64,000 nucleotides of DNA, taken from positions 6,854,801-6,918,800 of the forward strand of contig NC_067198.1 in the NCBI RefSeq assembly GCF_000699445.3, written 5' to 3'. Source of the stretch: Schistosoma haematobium. Taxonomy: Eukaryota > Platyhelminthes > Trematoda > Strigeidida > Schistosomatidae. The notes below the pieces were generated by a model. The model saw only the letters and a program-made list of their open reading frames with translations, did no database searches and was not told the origin of the DNA. Both the position numbers and the translations under genes were made by a program. How positions within the stretch are numbered: the first letter of the stretch is position 1; every line of letters starts with the position of its first letter. Of the stretch, positions 54,901 to 64,000 are shown piece after piece.

Positions 54901-57900
54901 AAACAAGAAACACCTTCAAAATCCTCATCCCGAGTTAAAAACTTTCTTTGTGTTTGACCATCCTTGTCTCTCAATAATTGCTGGTATCTGGGGGCAACAA
55001 TATTAATAACCCTTAGCCTAAGGAATATGTATTTAGGCTCAGTAAGGATAATTCAGTTGGTGTCATCATCGTGAAACACTGATTTCGGTGGCAACTATCC
55101 ACATCGTGCTTTTTTGCCGACTCTGGGACTGGATGGAAAAAGTAGAAAGGTGGTAAGTTGTGACATACCCTCGTAGTATGAAAGAAAACTATATCGGACT
55201 AACGTTTGTCGATTCATCACAGCTTACCAATCGGGATCCTGGAGATTCCACAACTCAGTGACTTGTGACGTTGTCGGACATATTTTCTGCCAAATGGCAA
55301 TTCTCCTGCATTTTACTTTTAAATCTATCATAAATAATATGAGTAACTTCGCCAATTAAGCGAAAGTCTTGATTTTATTTTTGAGTGAACTATTTGTCCG
55401 GTTATACACCATTCTTGTTCACATATTTATTCACTGTACGACATCCTTGTCACTTATTTTTCACAATATCGATGCATTTGTATGGCAGTCAGTCAGTAAC
55501 AACGTAGAACTTCGTACGTACGTACATCAGTTCGAGTTGCCACACCACATTAGCACAGAGATGCAGTGGTCGATTCAAATCCCGTAGTGGTAGAGGTAGC
55601 AAGAGTATAAGCAGTAATCGGGAAGATTAGGGTTTGGAGATGTTATTTAAAGAGTATAATACAGTGAAATAAATTTGGAAAGAGGAAAAAAGGGACATGA
55701 AGAATTCAGAAGATTAGAATTTAGGAGAACACAAAGAGTGGATGCACCTGCGCCATTGCAAACGATTTTAAGCCATGTCATTCAGGGGCTCTAACCATCG
55801 GTTGCTATCATCTCGCGGTCCCCAACCAGGTAGTCTACACCTACCAACATGACTCAGTCCACTTGTCAGTGACTTCATGGACTTGTGCCATGTTTTGGTT
55901 TGGCCGCCCCTAGCTTTCTTCCAACCTACTCTTATACCACTGAACATAGCACGTCGAGGTAGTCGGTGGTTGGGCATACGCAACACGTGTCCCAGCCATC
56001 TCAACTGATGAAGTTTCACTACTTCATCAATTAATTTGCCATCCTTACCTAGTACCCGTTTCCTAACAACTGTGTTACTTACTCGATGGTCCCATGATAT
56101 ACGAGCAATGTTTCGAAGACACCTATGATCGAATACTAGTAGCCTACCGATATCCTCTACTCTTACCGGCCATGTTTCACTGCCATAAAGTAGGACGGAA
56201 CGAACTGCTGCTCAGTAAACCCGTCCTTTGGTTGATAGACGGATATCTCGCCTACGCCATAAATGACTCAAGTTGGCAAAAGCTAGTCGAGCCTTCTGTA
56301 TCCGTGCTGAGATTTCGTCACACACCAGACCACAAGGGCTGATGAGATTTCCAAGATAAGTGAAGCGGTCGACACACTCAACTACTTCACTCCCTATCAT
56401 TAGTTCGGGTGTCGATGTAACCCAATCCTGAAGCAACATTTTGCATTTCGAGGGAGAGAATCGCATCCCGAACATGCTTGCATTGTTGCTTAGAGTGGTC
56501 AGAAGACTCTGCATTTTGTCAGCGTCTTCACCAAATAAAACTATGTCATCGGCATATTCTAAGTCAACAAGTGAACCTCCCGGTAGAAGTTCAACCCCTG
56601 GAAATTTAGATGAGGAGAGTGTTATCTCCAAAAGTACGTCGACCACAAAGTTGAACAAGAATGGGGAGAGTGGACAGCCCTGACGAACACCACTTGAGGT
56701 AATCAATTCTGATGACAGTTCGCCATAAGCTCTCACTCGACCAGTTGTGTTCGAGTAGAGAGCCTTTATAAGGTTAATGTAGTTCTTTGGTACTCCTTTC
56801 AGTGACAAACACTGTCATAGAACCTCACGATCAATAGGGTCGAATGCCGCCTTAAGGTCGAGAAATACTACCATTGTGGGGCGTCTGAATGTGTGTCTGT
56901 GTTCTAGAACCTGACGTAGTGTGAATATCTGATCTATACAACCACGTCCATGTCGAAAACCAGCCTGGTTTTCTCTAATCTGCTCTTCACGAGCTTTGAT
57001 TAGGCGTTGAAGCATTATTGAGGCTAATATTTTAGACACTATATTAGTCAAACTGATTCCTCTGTGATTGTCACAAGAGGACTTTTGTCCTTTCTTATAG
57101 ACTGGCACAATCAGTGATTGAGACCAGTCAGATGGGATTACGTCCAGTTCCCAAATTCTACCTAAGACCTCGGTTAATCTCATTGCTAATACTGGACCAC
57201 CATCCTTAAAAATCTCAGGAGTAAACCTGTCAGGGCCTGGTGCTCTCCCTCGTTTCAGATTTCCTATGGCTTTTTCAACTTCGTAAAGGGACGGAGGACC
57301 TACATTAACTTGCCATTCAGGTTGACTAGAGATCGTGGGAAACCAAAGTGTGGCTGAAGGCCAGTTGAACTGATCCCTAAAGTGTTCTGCCCATCGATCC
57401 GATCTCCTGGATTGAGAATGTATAAGATGTCCATCTTTCTCTGAGATTGTTTCGCTAACGATCGGGTTCCTAATACCGGTTTCCTTAACGAGTCTGAACA
57501 ATTGTCTGCTATTACCTATTGCCGCTGCCTTTTCCATCTCTCTTGCTTTCGCTACCCACCACTGTTCACGATCATTGCGTAGACTTCTTGTCAGCTTGCG
57601 CTTAAGCTGACTGCGCTCTTCATTATATTCAGAGCCAGGTGGAATGAGTTTCCGAGCATCTATCAGTGCGATAGATGCTGCTGAGATCCAGTGTTGCTCT
57701 CTAACCTTCTGGTTTACCTTACTAACAGATATCACTGCTGTTTCCACAGCTTTTCGGATATCATTCCATGCTGCATCGGGGTGGGCATCACATACATGGC
57801 TGCCTAACTGTTTTCCTAGTTATTCCTGAAATATACTCTTAGCTTGACTATCATTAAGTAGGCGCCTAAGAGGTTTCCTTGCAGCGTCTTTCCTACGTCC

Positions 57901-60900
57901 AGTAAGACGCAAGCAAATACGCGCTCGCACTAGAGCATGATCTGAATCTAGGCATGTGCTCCAGAATGAGCGACAGTCTTCTACCGAGCCCCTCCATCGG
58001 TGGCTGATAGCGATGTGATCTTTTTGGGTCCAACGTTGGGACGAATTAGGGGTCGCCATGTTAAAAGATGTTTTTCTTATGCTTAAAGTTAGTATTTGCA
58101 AGGAACAGGCGGTTATCTGAGCATAGCTGCAACAGACGGTCGCCATTATCTGTTCTTTGAGCCACGACACCATAAGATCCACCTAGGTGTCTTTCCCTAT
58201 CGCTTAGTTTACCTACTTGAGCATTAAAGTCACCGGCCACTATTACTACATCCGAGCGCTTAGCTTTTCGGAGAAGGTCCTAAAGCTTTCTGTAAAACTC
58301 ATCTTTTACATCATCTGAGCTGCAGTCAGTGGGAGAATAGGCAGAGACGAAGAAGAGGCAACGTCGAGTGTCCCTATCTTTCCGGATTCTTACTGTTCCG
58401 TTCAGTCGGACAGCGCACAAACGACTGTCTACTGGGATCCACTCTAAGAGAGCTAGTTCTGCCCTAGGACTCAATGCTATACCTACGCCGGCGAGGCCAC
58501 GGGAAGCAGAATCAGGGCTTCCAGATACACGAAGCGTAAATCGAGTCGGTTCTTTATTTTGGCATGGTGAGGTCAAATGATTGACGCTACTTGGATCCTG
58601 TATGCGCGTTTCGTAGACGCAGCACACATCGATGGCGCGAGATTCTAAAGTTTTAGCTAAGGAAGCCTGTTGTCCTATTTGGCAAAGTGTTCGGACGTTA
58701 AAAGCTCCTACGTGTAGTTTAGAGCGTGGTTTCAGGAGACCAGGAATAGCGTTCTACGTACTCGAATCGTTTGCCCTAGCGGTTCGAGGTGATAAAGAGA
58801 CGTGAGGAGGGTTAGTCATGGAGATAAGAGAGTTATTAGGAGGTGTGGGGTGGATTCGAATGTGACCAACTTGGTTTCGTGTGCTGTTACGGGTATGAGG
58901 ACTGATATCACTTCCCGGCTGCCCACACTGTGGAAGGGTATTTCTCGAGGAACCTGAAAAGGAAATTGGATTAGTGTTGGTCTTGACGACCTGGGAGAGT
59001 GACCGCAGAGCCCAAGGGACAACTACTTGAGGCCGGTCGCGCACGGCCTTTTCGTGGAAGGTTTTTGACGTGTTAGCTCCGTTTTTCAAAGGGCCTTACC
59101 GCCGGAGACGGAAATCCGTGAGGTAAGGTGAGGTGTGACATTTTTAGGGTCGACCTTTTCTAACCCCACCCCTCCTTGTGGAAAGGCAGCATCGCCGTCA
59201 TGCTGGTTGTCCGAGGGAAACACCTTACTGCTGTCACACCTCTCTACAGTCAGCAGTACGACTTCGCCCTCAGACCGTGAGTTGCTGCTTTTAGTCTTAC
59301 CGTTCTCCAGTCGACCTGCCTGGTATGGTAGAACCTGCAGGAACATATGTTCCAGGCAATATAGCTCGGTTGGGTCATCACGAAAGGCAAGCCCGACCAC
59401 GGCGTCAAGGTGGCAGCTTCGGTCGGGGCATTTGTATGGCACGAATCTTTTGTCACTCAGTTGTATCATGAAGTAGGTGTATTAAATAATTAGCATATTA
59501 TCGGATAAACAACTATTGGAACAATCAGGGGAAGTACTGCTAGTCAGCTTCTTCATCCTATTGCATAGTATGTCCGCCACTCATCTAGAACTCAAAGTTA
59601 CTGGTCTCGTAGTGAATGAGCATCATAGGATGTAGACGAGTAAGTTTTAATATATTGGGCTAGATTTCCAACTTGAATCAATGGTGGAGCGAATGATATC
59701 AAGATCAAGCATAAAGTACTAGGCAAATATGACAAATCGGCTAATGAAGTAATGAATTTTAATCGGTTTAGCTGGCTAGAAAATGTGCTAGGTATTTCCA
59801 AACCAAGGTACGGTGTCAGTCCATGATCGCGCCTATAAACTGGCGTGCATTCTGTACCTATTTTCAGGATTTATTATTAAACCATCGGTTGTTGGTAGAT
59901 TCAGATTACCTGTTTGCGATTATCGTGATCAACAGTTAGAGATATTAGGTGACATATATCTTACTATAACGGTTTAAACATGTTATTTCGAAATTGAGAT
60001 GTTCTCTTCTACTTGTACATTTCCGATCAATTCTTCATTTTTAATATTAAAATTTGTATAGGAGATTTGCGGAGCTTGTAGAATTATGTTTTATACCACG
60101 AACTGATCTTAGCTAAACTACCAGTAAAAACCTGGAAGCGCCGGACGGCCATTCCACCGTCCTAGTACGGAACTCCTCACCAATGCGCATCCATGACCCC
60201 CCATTCGATAATCGGACCTAATTGTTGACTTATAAATAATCTTGTCAAGAAATATTGTTTAGTATACACATGATAATTCCTCACAGTCAGTCATAGGCAA
60301 TGTTAAGATTTGTAGAACGGTTGTATATCAATCTAAATTGATGCAACCTGTATCAGCAGTGCAGTAATGGAGATACTAACGGGATGAGTAACAAGGGAAA
60401 GGCAACACACTATCAGCTGCAACAGACAACGAAAGAGTATAGTTCGGAGAGGATGAACAAGATTAAAGAGTGTAGAGGACGTGGAATGATTTCTAGCTCA
60501 ACATTTAGCGAAAGATCAAGAATGAATGGGATTTCATGCAGCCCGATGTTTCCATTCATAGCTTACAGTTATTGCATGAACCCACACCTAGGAGACCTGC
60601 ATCATGGATTGACTCTACATTTTGATCTACCCAAACCATAACTCCTTTTTGACTTTACACTCCTGTGCCAACTGGTATTGAGTGAGTCTCGGGACAGGTA
60701 GGTGACGATTCTGTAACATGTTCCAAGCATCAACTTGCTGCTTGTAGTCTAAGCGTCTACCTGCCGTTTTTTATGAATTATTAATACCCTAATGTCAGCA
60801 TTACTTATTTGATGGTCCTATCATATTCAAGAAATGAAGGACATTTACCCATAGCCTGTGCACATATTTTACTTTATTAGGTCAGTCAATCATAGGCAAC

Positions 60901-61653
60901 GTAGAACCCGGCACATACGTACATCGGTTGAAGTTGTCACAACATATCAACACAGCGATAAAGTTATTAATGTTAGTGATAAAACAAAACACTAAGTATA
61001 TGCAAGTTGATGATTTGAAAAAATGAGTTCATGGAATTTTAAAAAAATGTATCGGGTAATTTTGAAGGGAAGACATAAAGTGAATTCATTTGTACTATTG
61101 CGACTGATTCTGAGGCATGTCAAACAACATCTGCAACCATTGTTTATTATAATCGCGCGGACTCCCAACCAAGTAGACTATACCTACCCAGCTCAGTCAT
61201 ACTTCACCACTGTAGAATAATACATAGTATGACATATCTCCTCTCATCTTTCAATATTCAAACGAAACACATGTATCATGCAATAATAATACAATTTTAT
61301 TTAGTTAGTTAATATAACACATCATTTTTCAATATCGTTTTGTCTTTATACCAACTGTATTATTGTATACCTTGTAACTAAATATAAGTAAATATCAAAA
61401 ATCGTTACTCTCAACATCAATTTCCACAGATGACCATATATTCCCTTTTTCTCCCTTTAAGGAAGAAGATCTTGATGATGTGACACCAATGCAACAAGCA
61501 GCTCCACCGTATAACCCTTCACCACCATCTGGTTTCGGCAGTGACTTTGTTACTGATCCCACATCGATTAGCGGCGGTGTCGGTAGCAGATTTCCTTATC
61601 CAACGCCTGTGACTGTAGCTCAACAACAACCAATCAGTGGACGTGTATACTAA
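43391..61653 (+). CDS. DNAJC5: DNAJC5 / cysteine-string protein (complete, 5 exons)
   Basis: Cysteine-string protein is a J-domain co-chaperone of Hsc70 on synaptic and secretory vesicles, anchored by palmitoylation of its cysteine string. Exons: 43391-43483, 49360-49416, 50673-50825, 54502-54639, 61462-61653. All introns are GT-AG and all junctions are phase 0, giving 210 residues (human 198). The J domain spans residues ~7-80 with the HPD motif intact (FHPDKNPDN, residues 36-38). The linker follows ([20 protein letters not shown]), then a hydrophobic run and nine cysteines at ~113-127. The acidic C-terminal segment ends GRVY. Introns total about 17 kb and hold LINEs. The start is chosen because [14 protein letters not shown] aligns with the family N-terminus. 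Confidence 0.96.
43856..46064 (+). mobile_element. Degenerate RTE-like LINE in DNAJC5 intron 1
   Basis: On the plus strand, reverse-transcriptase blocks run through several frames: [62 protein letters not shown] (44288-44776), [15 protein letters not shown] and [13 protein letters not shown] (44703-45068), with a TAG at 45066. [20 protein letters not shown] follows to 45458, and the C-terminal [20 protein letters not shown] block at 45376-45825. The 3' UTR contains an (ATT)n tract (45904-45939) and ends ttatgtgttcaaataaaata. No endonuclease precedes it, so it is 5'-truncated. It is related to the 55488-59427 family but clearly distinct. Confidence 0.9.
45904..45939. repeat. (ATT)n microsatellite in a LINE 3' UTR
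   Basis: About twelve ATT units, 70 bp past the LINE ORF end. Confidence 0.9.
46600..47034 (+). mobile_element. LINE 3'-end fragment
   Basis: Ends with tgtggcgcatatgcatttgg, then tgtaccaatatttatgtgtt and caaataag, the same tail as at 46015-46064. It has no coding content. The left boundary is approximate. Confidence 0.6.
47190..48310 (-). mobile_element. Non-autonomous LINE derivative (5' region fused to 3' tail)
   Basis: 47300-47860 is collinear with 58881-59430, the 5' region of the LINE in DNAJC5 intron 4: gaaaaggaaattggatta, cccaagggacaactacttg, taccgccggagacgga, tcatgctggttgt. At its low-coordinate end the sequence passes directly into the reverse complement of a LINE 3' tail (ggcaccaaatagatatgcgc, 47230-47255). 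Endonuclease and RT are absent. Confidence 0.65.
49025..49142 (+). mobile_element. LINE 3'-tail fragment
   Basis: agtattccagctcacacaaa, gtggcgcatatatatttggt, then cttatgtgtttaaataaata: the same tail family as 46965-47034. Confidence 0.6.
49360..49416 (+). CDS. DNAJC5: DNAJC5 exon 2
   Basis: 19 codons, [19 protein letters not shown], carrying the HPD motif that stimulates Hsc70. Acceptor TTATAG, donor ACT|GTAAGC. Confidence 0.95.
50110..50330. repeat. Dispersed repeat, relative of 23560-24060
   Basis: aaccactgcctacctcgata and neighbouring blocks match the THADA intron 7 repeat in diverged form. Confidence 0.4.
50420..50560 (-). repeat. tRNA-like SINE fragment
   Basis: On the minus strand, ggcttaatggtttaacatg (A-box-like) and taggctcgaatcccgcccc (B-box-like) occur in the right order and spacing. 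Confidence 0.5.
50673..50825 (+). CDS. DNAJC5: DNAJC5 exon 3
   Basis: 51 codons: the end of the J domain ([20 protein letters not shown]) and the linker to TNKWCK. Acceptor CCATAG, donor AAA|GTAAGT. Confidence 0.95.
51600..51780 (+). repeat. SINE-like fragment
   Basis: Resembles the other tRNA-like copies (tggttcgactttcaaccact, cacaggctcaagcatc, cacctacttcggtttgg). Confidence 0.4.
51850..52095. repeat. Dispersed ~250 bp repeat, copy B
   Basis: Collinear with 2693-2975, diverged by substitutions and small gaps. Confidence 0.65.
52096..54501. other. DNAJC5: DNAJC5 intron 3, remainder
   Basis: AT-rich. I see no gene, RNA or recognisable element in this 2.4 kb. Confidence 0.5.
54502..54639 (+). 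CDS. DNAJC5: DNAJC5 exon 4 (cysteine string)
   Basis: 46 codons: a hydrophobic lead [10 protein letters not shown], then a string with nine cysteines in 15 residues ([17 protein letters not shown]), then [16 protein letters not shown]. This is the palmitoylated membrane anchor. Acceptor CTCTAG, donor AAT|GTAAGT. Confidence 0.97.
55040..55290 (+). mobile_element. LINE ORF fragment
   Basis: Resembles the C-terminal coding part of the LINE at 43856-46064 (positions 45535-45780): gtgaaacactgatttcggtgg, ccgactctgggactgg, gtatgaaag. Heavily degraded. Confidence 0.6.
55474..55487. repeat. Target-site duplication, left (gcatttgtatggca)
   Basis: 14-bp exact match to 59428-59441, flanking the LINE. 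Confidence 0.92.
56212..57747 (-). pseudogene. LINE reverse transcriptase (copy 2)
   Basis: 310 plus 198 residues in one frame, interrupted by a TGA near 56813 where relatives would have a sense codon ([15 protein letters not shown]). All fingers/palm motifs are present, including the catalytic YADD at about 56560. The frame closes at KGRVY followed by a second TGA and reopens for the C-terminal block. Confidence 0.92.
58754..59427 (-). pseudogene. LINE ORF1-like region
   Basis: Two open frames (59469-59086, partly outside the element, and 59089-58754) of no recognised domain, rich in S/T/P/N. The same region recurs at 47300-47860. It could be ORF1 or 5' UTR. Confidence 0.4.
59428..59441. 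repeat. Target-site duplication, right (gcatttgtatggca)
   Basis: Exact match to 55474-55487. Confidence 0.92.
60120..60225 (-). repeat. Sm-alpha-like SINE, second degenerate copy
   Basis: On the minus strand: gcgcattggtgaggagttcc, gtactaggac, then ggccgtccggcgcttcc, collinear with 16858-17000. tgaggag approaches the hammerhead CTGANGA block better than the first copy, but the GAAA is degraded (ggtggaatgg). Confidence 0.6.
60890..60965 (-). repeat. LINE 3'-end fragment (GACTG-tail family)
   Basis: gtcagtcaatcataggcaac, then acatacgtacatcggtt, is collinear with the 3' termini at 5861 and 55488. Confidence 0.6.
61462..61653 (+). CDS. DNAJC5: DNAJC5 exon 5 (stop)
   Basis: 63 codons plus TAA after [26 protein letters not shown] to QPISGRVY. 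An acidic then P/S/G-rich tail, as in the family's variable C-terminus. Confidence 0.93.
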   Translation, partial: EEDLDDVTPMQQAAPPYNPSPPSGFGSDFVTDPTSISGGVGSRFPYPTPVTVAQQQPISGRVY

Positions 61654-62102
61654 CTTAATCTGCAACAACAAATCCTAATAATACTGTCAGGCTATCACAT
61701 AGATATACATGCATACATATATACTATGACAGAAAAAAGCGACGCAATATTCTTTTAATCACTCAATTTTTCCGAGTGGATTGTCACATTTTACCACACC
61801 GTGGATATAATATATCTATCTATCCGTTTATTACCTTTAGTTATTCTACACTCATGTGAGTAATCATGAGGTTGATGATGATAATGTTAGCAATAATAAC
61901 TTTTCTTATTAATAACATAGAATAATGTTTAGTCACAAACTTATGAATATGAACCCAATTAATTACTGACTTGTTGTATCAATTGACTGATTGATCAACT
62001 AATGCATTTATTTTGAAGACAATCATCATTATCCTAGAGATTTCTTAGAGAGTGTGAACATATGAAACCTGTGATTATTATTCTATGCATATATATAATA
62101 AA
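61654..62102 (+). other. DNAJC5: DNAJC5 3' UTR with candidate polyadenylation signal
   Basis: An AATAAA hexamer at 62097-62102 is the first clear candidate after the stop. The UTR end is otherwise unsupported. Confidence 0.4.
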
Positions 62103-63230
62103 AACTACTAATTGTGTCCACTACCTGTTATTGTTGCTCTCGTCATTGTGGTCTATTTAACACTGATGAATTGATATAATGGTGTGTTAGTAGCAGTAGA
62201 GAGTTATATATTAGCAGAAAGGAATGAGAAGTCACTAATACCACTAACATCACTGTTATCACGTTGTTTAAACATTCCAAGGTGAGAATATTTATTTTCG
62301 TTGTTATTTGCTGTTGTCCTCTCTATTTTCGACTCTCCAATACCTTGGTTGCTTTATTGTGTGTTCTTCTTAAAAGGAGTAATTGTCTGTGTGCGTTTAT
62401 GTGGTGTTCATTTTCCTCCGCGGACGGTTGAAAAATATTATTCATTTTTTTACATGAGTGTGTGGATACGTGTGTGTTTTCCTCTTTATTGTCATCTTGT
62501 AAACCATGAGATCAGCTTATTTTTGTCCATGTTTACGTTCCCACTTTGTTGACTATCTCTTTACCCTCATTCAGTCTATTGTCGATCTAATCCATATATA
62601 TGTGAAGGAAGTGCTCAAAGCCGCGCATACATCAAATCATATTTATTTACTTAAAATACAGGGGATATTTTGCTTCTTCTCAACTTATATCTCCCTCTCT
62701 CATTTCATTTATTACCTTTTTTCTGTTGTCAAATAGTAAGTGTTTATTAGTTTTCTATGTGTCTATTTTGTTTTGTCTTTTTAATGATGATTTTATTGAT
62801 GAAAGATGATTGACTCGTTATCTGTATATTGTTATCATTATTATTATTATCGTTCCTCATCAAAATTCGTCTGGTCAACGTAAATATAATCATTATACAC
62901 TCGTCATATTGGTTTTTCGAATAAGATTTCTTTCTGTTACCTGTTTCTTATTTATATTTATTCAACTAGTCCATATATATATATATACATCTCTTTTTTG
63001 TTTCCTATTGTTATCATAATTTCTAAAATACGATCAATTTATCTAATAAATATAAAAGTAAATGTGCAATTAACCAGTTAATAAAATAATTCATACGAAA
63101 AAAATCAGATATTCTTATTATAAGCTAGTCCCCTTTATTTGTAGGAAAAAGATAGAGATAATTGTCAAGACTGCTAAACTGAAGTAGATGAATTTTCTTA
63201 GTGAACCACTCACTGTTTTTCATTCTTTTA
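62103..63230. other. Intergenic AT-rich sequence
   Basis: Only short frames and pyrimidine-rich runs. No gene supported. Confidence 0.5.
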
Positions 63231-63510
63231 ACCTAATGATCTAATCCATAAGGCAAGGGATCACCAACGTTAGGGGCCGTTGTCCGTAATCAGAGTAGAT
63301 TCATTTGTTACTTATTCCCTTAGCATTTTAGAACCTATGTGTACCCAACTCCTATAAATAAATCCCCGATTTAATCCCACAATGTTGATTTTCACACTCC
63401 TCTTTACGCTAAAGAAGCGAGATTTCTGTGGAAGTGACTATAAAGCCGCCTCAGTATGAAGAGCATTTCCACAGGGAAAACAGATGCTTCCCATCATTGG
63501 TCGTATGATC
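63230..63510. mobile_element. LINE-derivative fragment
   Basis: Diverged match to 47915-48240 (ctaatccataaggc, tggaagtgactataaagcc, gcatttccacaggg, tcggtcgta-like attggtcgta). Non-coding. Confidence 0.45.
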
Positions 63511-63849
63511 GCTTTTGCGTCCATGCTTATTGCTAATTCGAACCATACGAATGATTACGTGTTCCTTTGTGTGTGCTTAACTCCAACTAATCTGAAATAC
63601 GTCGTCAGATTAAATCGTGGCCTACTTATTTCTATATGATCTACCGGTTAATCTTCACACAAATGTATTAAGTATCCGAAACTGCATTTGTCCATAACAT
63701 CACACTGCTTAAAAATTAGTTATTTCTAAGTATCCAAGTTACATTCGTTACACTGATCCCAATAGGTACCATTGTCTGTAGTGCTCTTGGGAATGTACAT
63801 AAAAATAGAGGTATTTAGTTACTTAGCGCTAATTTACATTCGAGGGACT

Positions 63850-63990
63850 ATCAGTCAGTCACAATGTAGTTCCTGCACTTATGTACGTCGTTTTAAGTTG
63901 CCACACCTCATTAGCAAAGAGATGAAGTTGCTATGCCAAATCCTAGAATATTAGAGGTAGTAACAGTATCAGTGGTAATAGAAAAGACTA
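63850..63990 (-). repeat. LINE 3'-end fragment (GACTG-tail family)
   Basis: tcagtcagtcacaatgtag, ttgccacacctcattagcaa and agaggtagtaacagtat parallel the 3' UTR at 55488-55620. Confidence 0.7.
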
Positions 63991-64000
63991 GCCATCGAAG

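Larger units (their letters stand above)
55488..59427 (-). mobile_element. RTE-like LINE (copy 2), near full length
   Basis: 3940 bp bounded by a 14-bp TSD. In minus orientation: a 5' region with an ORF1-like frame (59427-58754), an endonuclease remnant (58627-58280, with [15 protein letters not shown] [20 protein letters not shown]; 58182-57820), the reverse transcriptase (57747-56815, then 56808-56212) and a C-terminal block (56019-55768). RT motifs: [60 protein letters not shown] and [12 protein letters not shown]. The 3' end is a GACTGACTGAC tail. Two in-frame TGA codons (near 56813 and 56210) and further breaks in the endonuclease make it non-functional. It is antisense in DNAJC5 intron 4. 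Confidence 0.94.

Noticed and set aside
62301..63019. Short plus-strand frames 3' of DNAJC5
   Set aside because: Low-complexity T-rich sequence giving F/L/I/Y-rich peptides, with no start context, splice signals or motifs.
1..64000. CRISPR arrays, bacterial operons or a novel defence system
   Set aside because: The window is eukaryotic, with spliced genes and retroelements. No regularly spaced direct repeats with unique spacers were seen.

Overview
The window is eukaryotic and looks like a blood-fluke (Schistosoma) genome. It is AT-rich and intron-rich. It carries BEL/Pao and Gypsy LTR elements, RTE-like LINEs, an SR2-like LINE, a Merlin DNA transposon and SINE-like repeats with a degenerate hammerhead-ribozyme core, a mix familiar from schistosomes. 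The species cannot be fixed from sequence alone.

Two host genes can be reconstructed. A THADA homolog (Trm732/THADA, partner of the tRNA position-32 2'-O-methyltransferase) lies on the minus strand from its start codon at 26771 down to at least 1607, in about 20 exons. It almost certainly continues beyond the left edge. Its first six introns are short (about 40-140 bp) and the later ones are kilobases long and full of repeats. A DNAJC5 / cysteine-string-protein gene lies on the plus strand in five exons from 43391 to 61653 and appears complete at 210 residues.

Layout: 1-1510, minus-strand Gypsy remnant. 1607-26771, THADA exons, with introns holding a 5'-truncated LINE (5861-7909, 9-bp TSD), an internally deleted SR2-like LINE (about 8960-10520), five long (AT)n tracts and several SINE-like copies. 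26983-27763, a Merlin element with a perfect 8-bp TSD about 210 bp upstream of THADA. 27772-29535, unassigned. 29536-41625, a BEL/Pao retrotransposon with 685-bp LTRs, split inside its integrase by a Gypsy element in the opposite direction (34829-40156, 357-bp LTRs, TSD agct). 41626-about 43331, the 5' part of another Gypsy element whose presumed LTR ends about 60 bp before the DNAJC5 start codon. 43391-61653, DNAJC5, with a degenerate LINE and LINE-derived fragments in intron 1 and a LINE with a 14-bp TSD in intron 4. 61654-64000, 3' flank with further LINE-derived fragments.

The two genes point away from the retroelement cluster between them. I found no operon-like or novel defence or biosynthetic system. 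The notable content is the transposon stratigraphy: a nested insertion, recent LTR identity combined with broken reading frames, LINE copies sharing the same stop codons, and internally deleted non-autonomous LINE derivatives.
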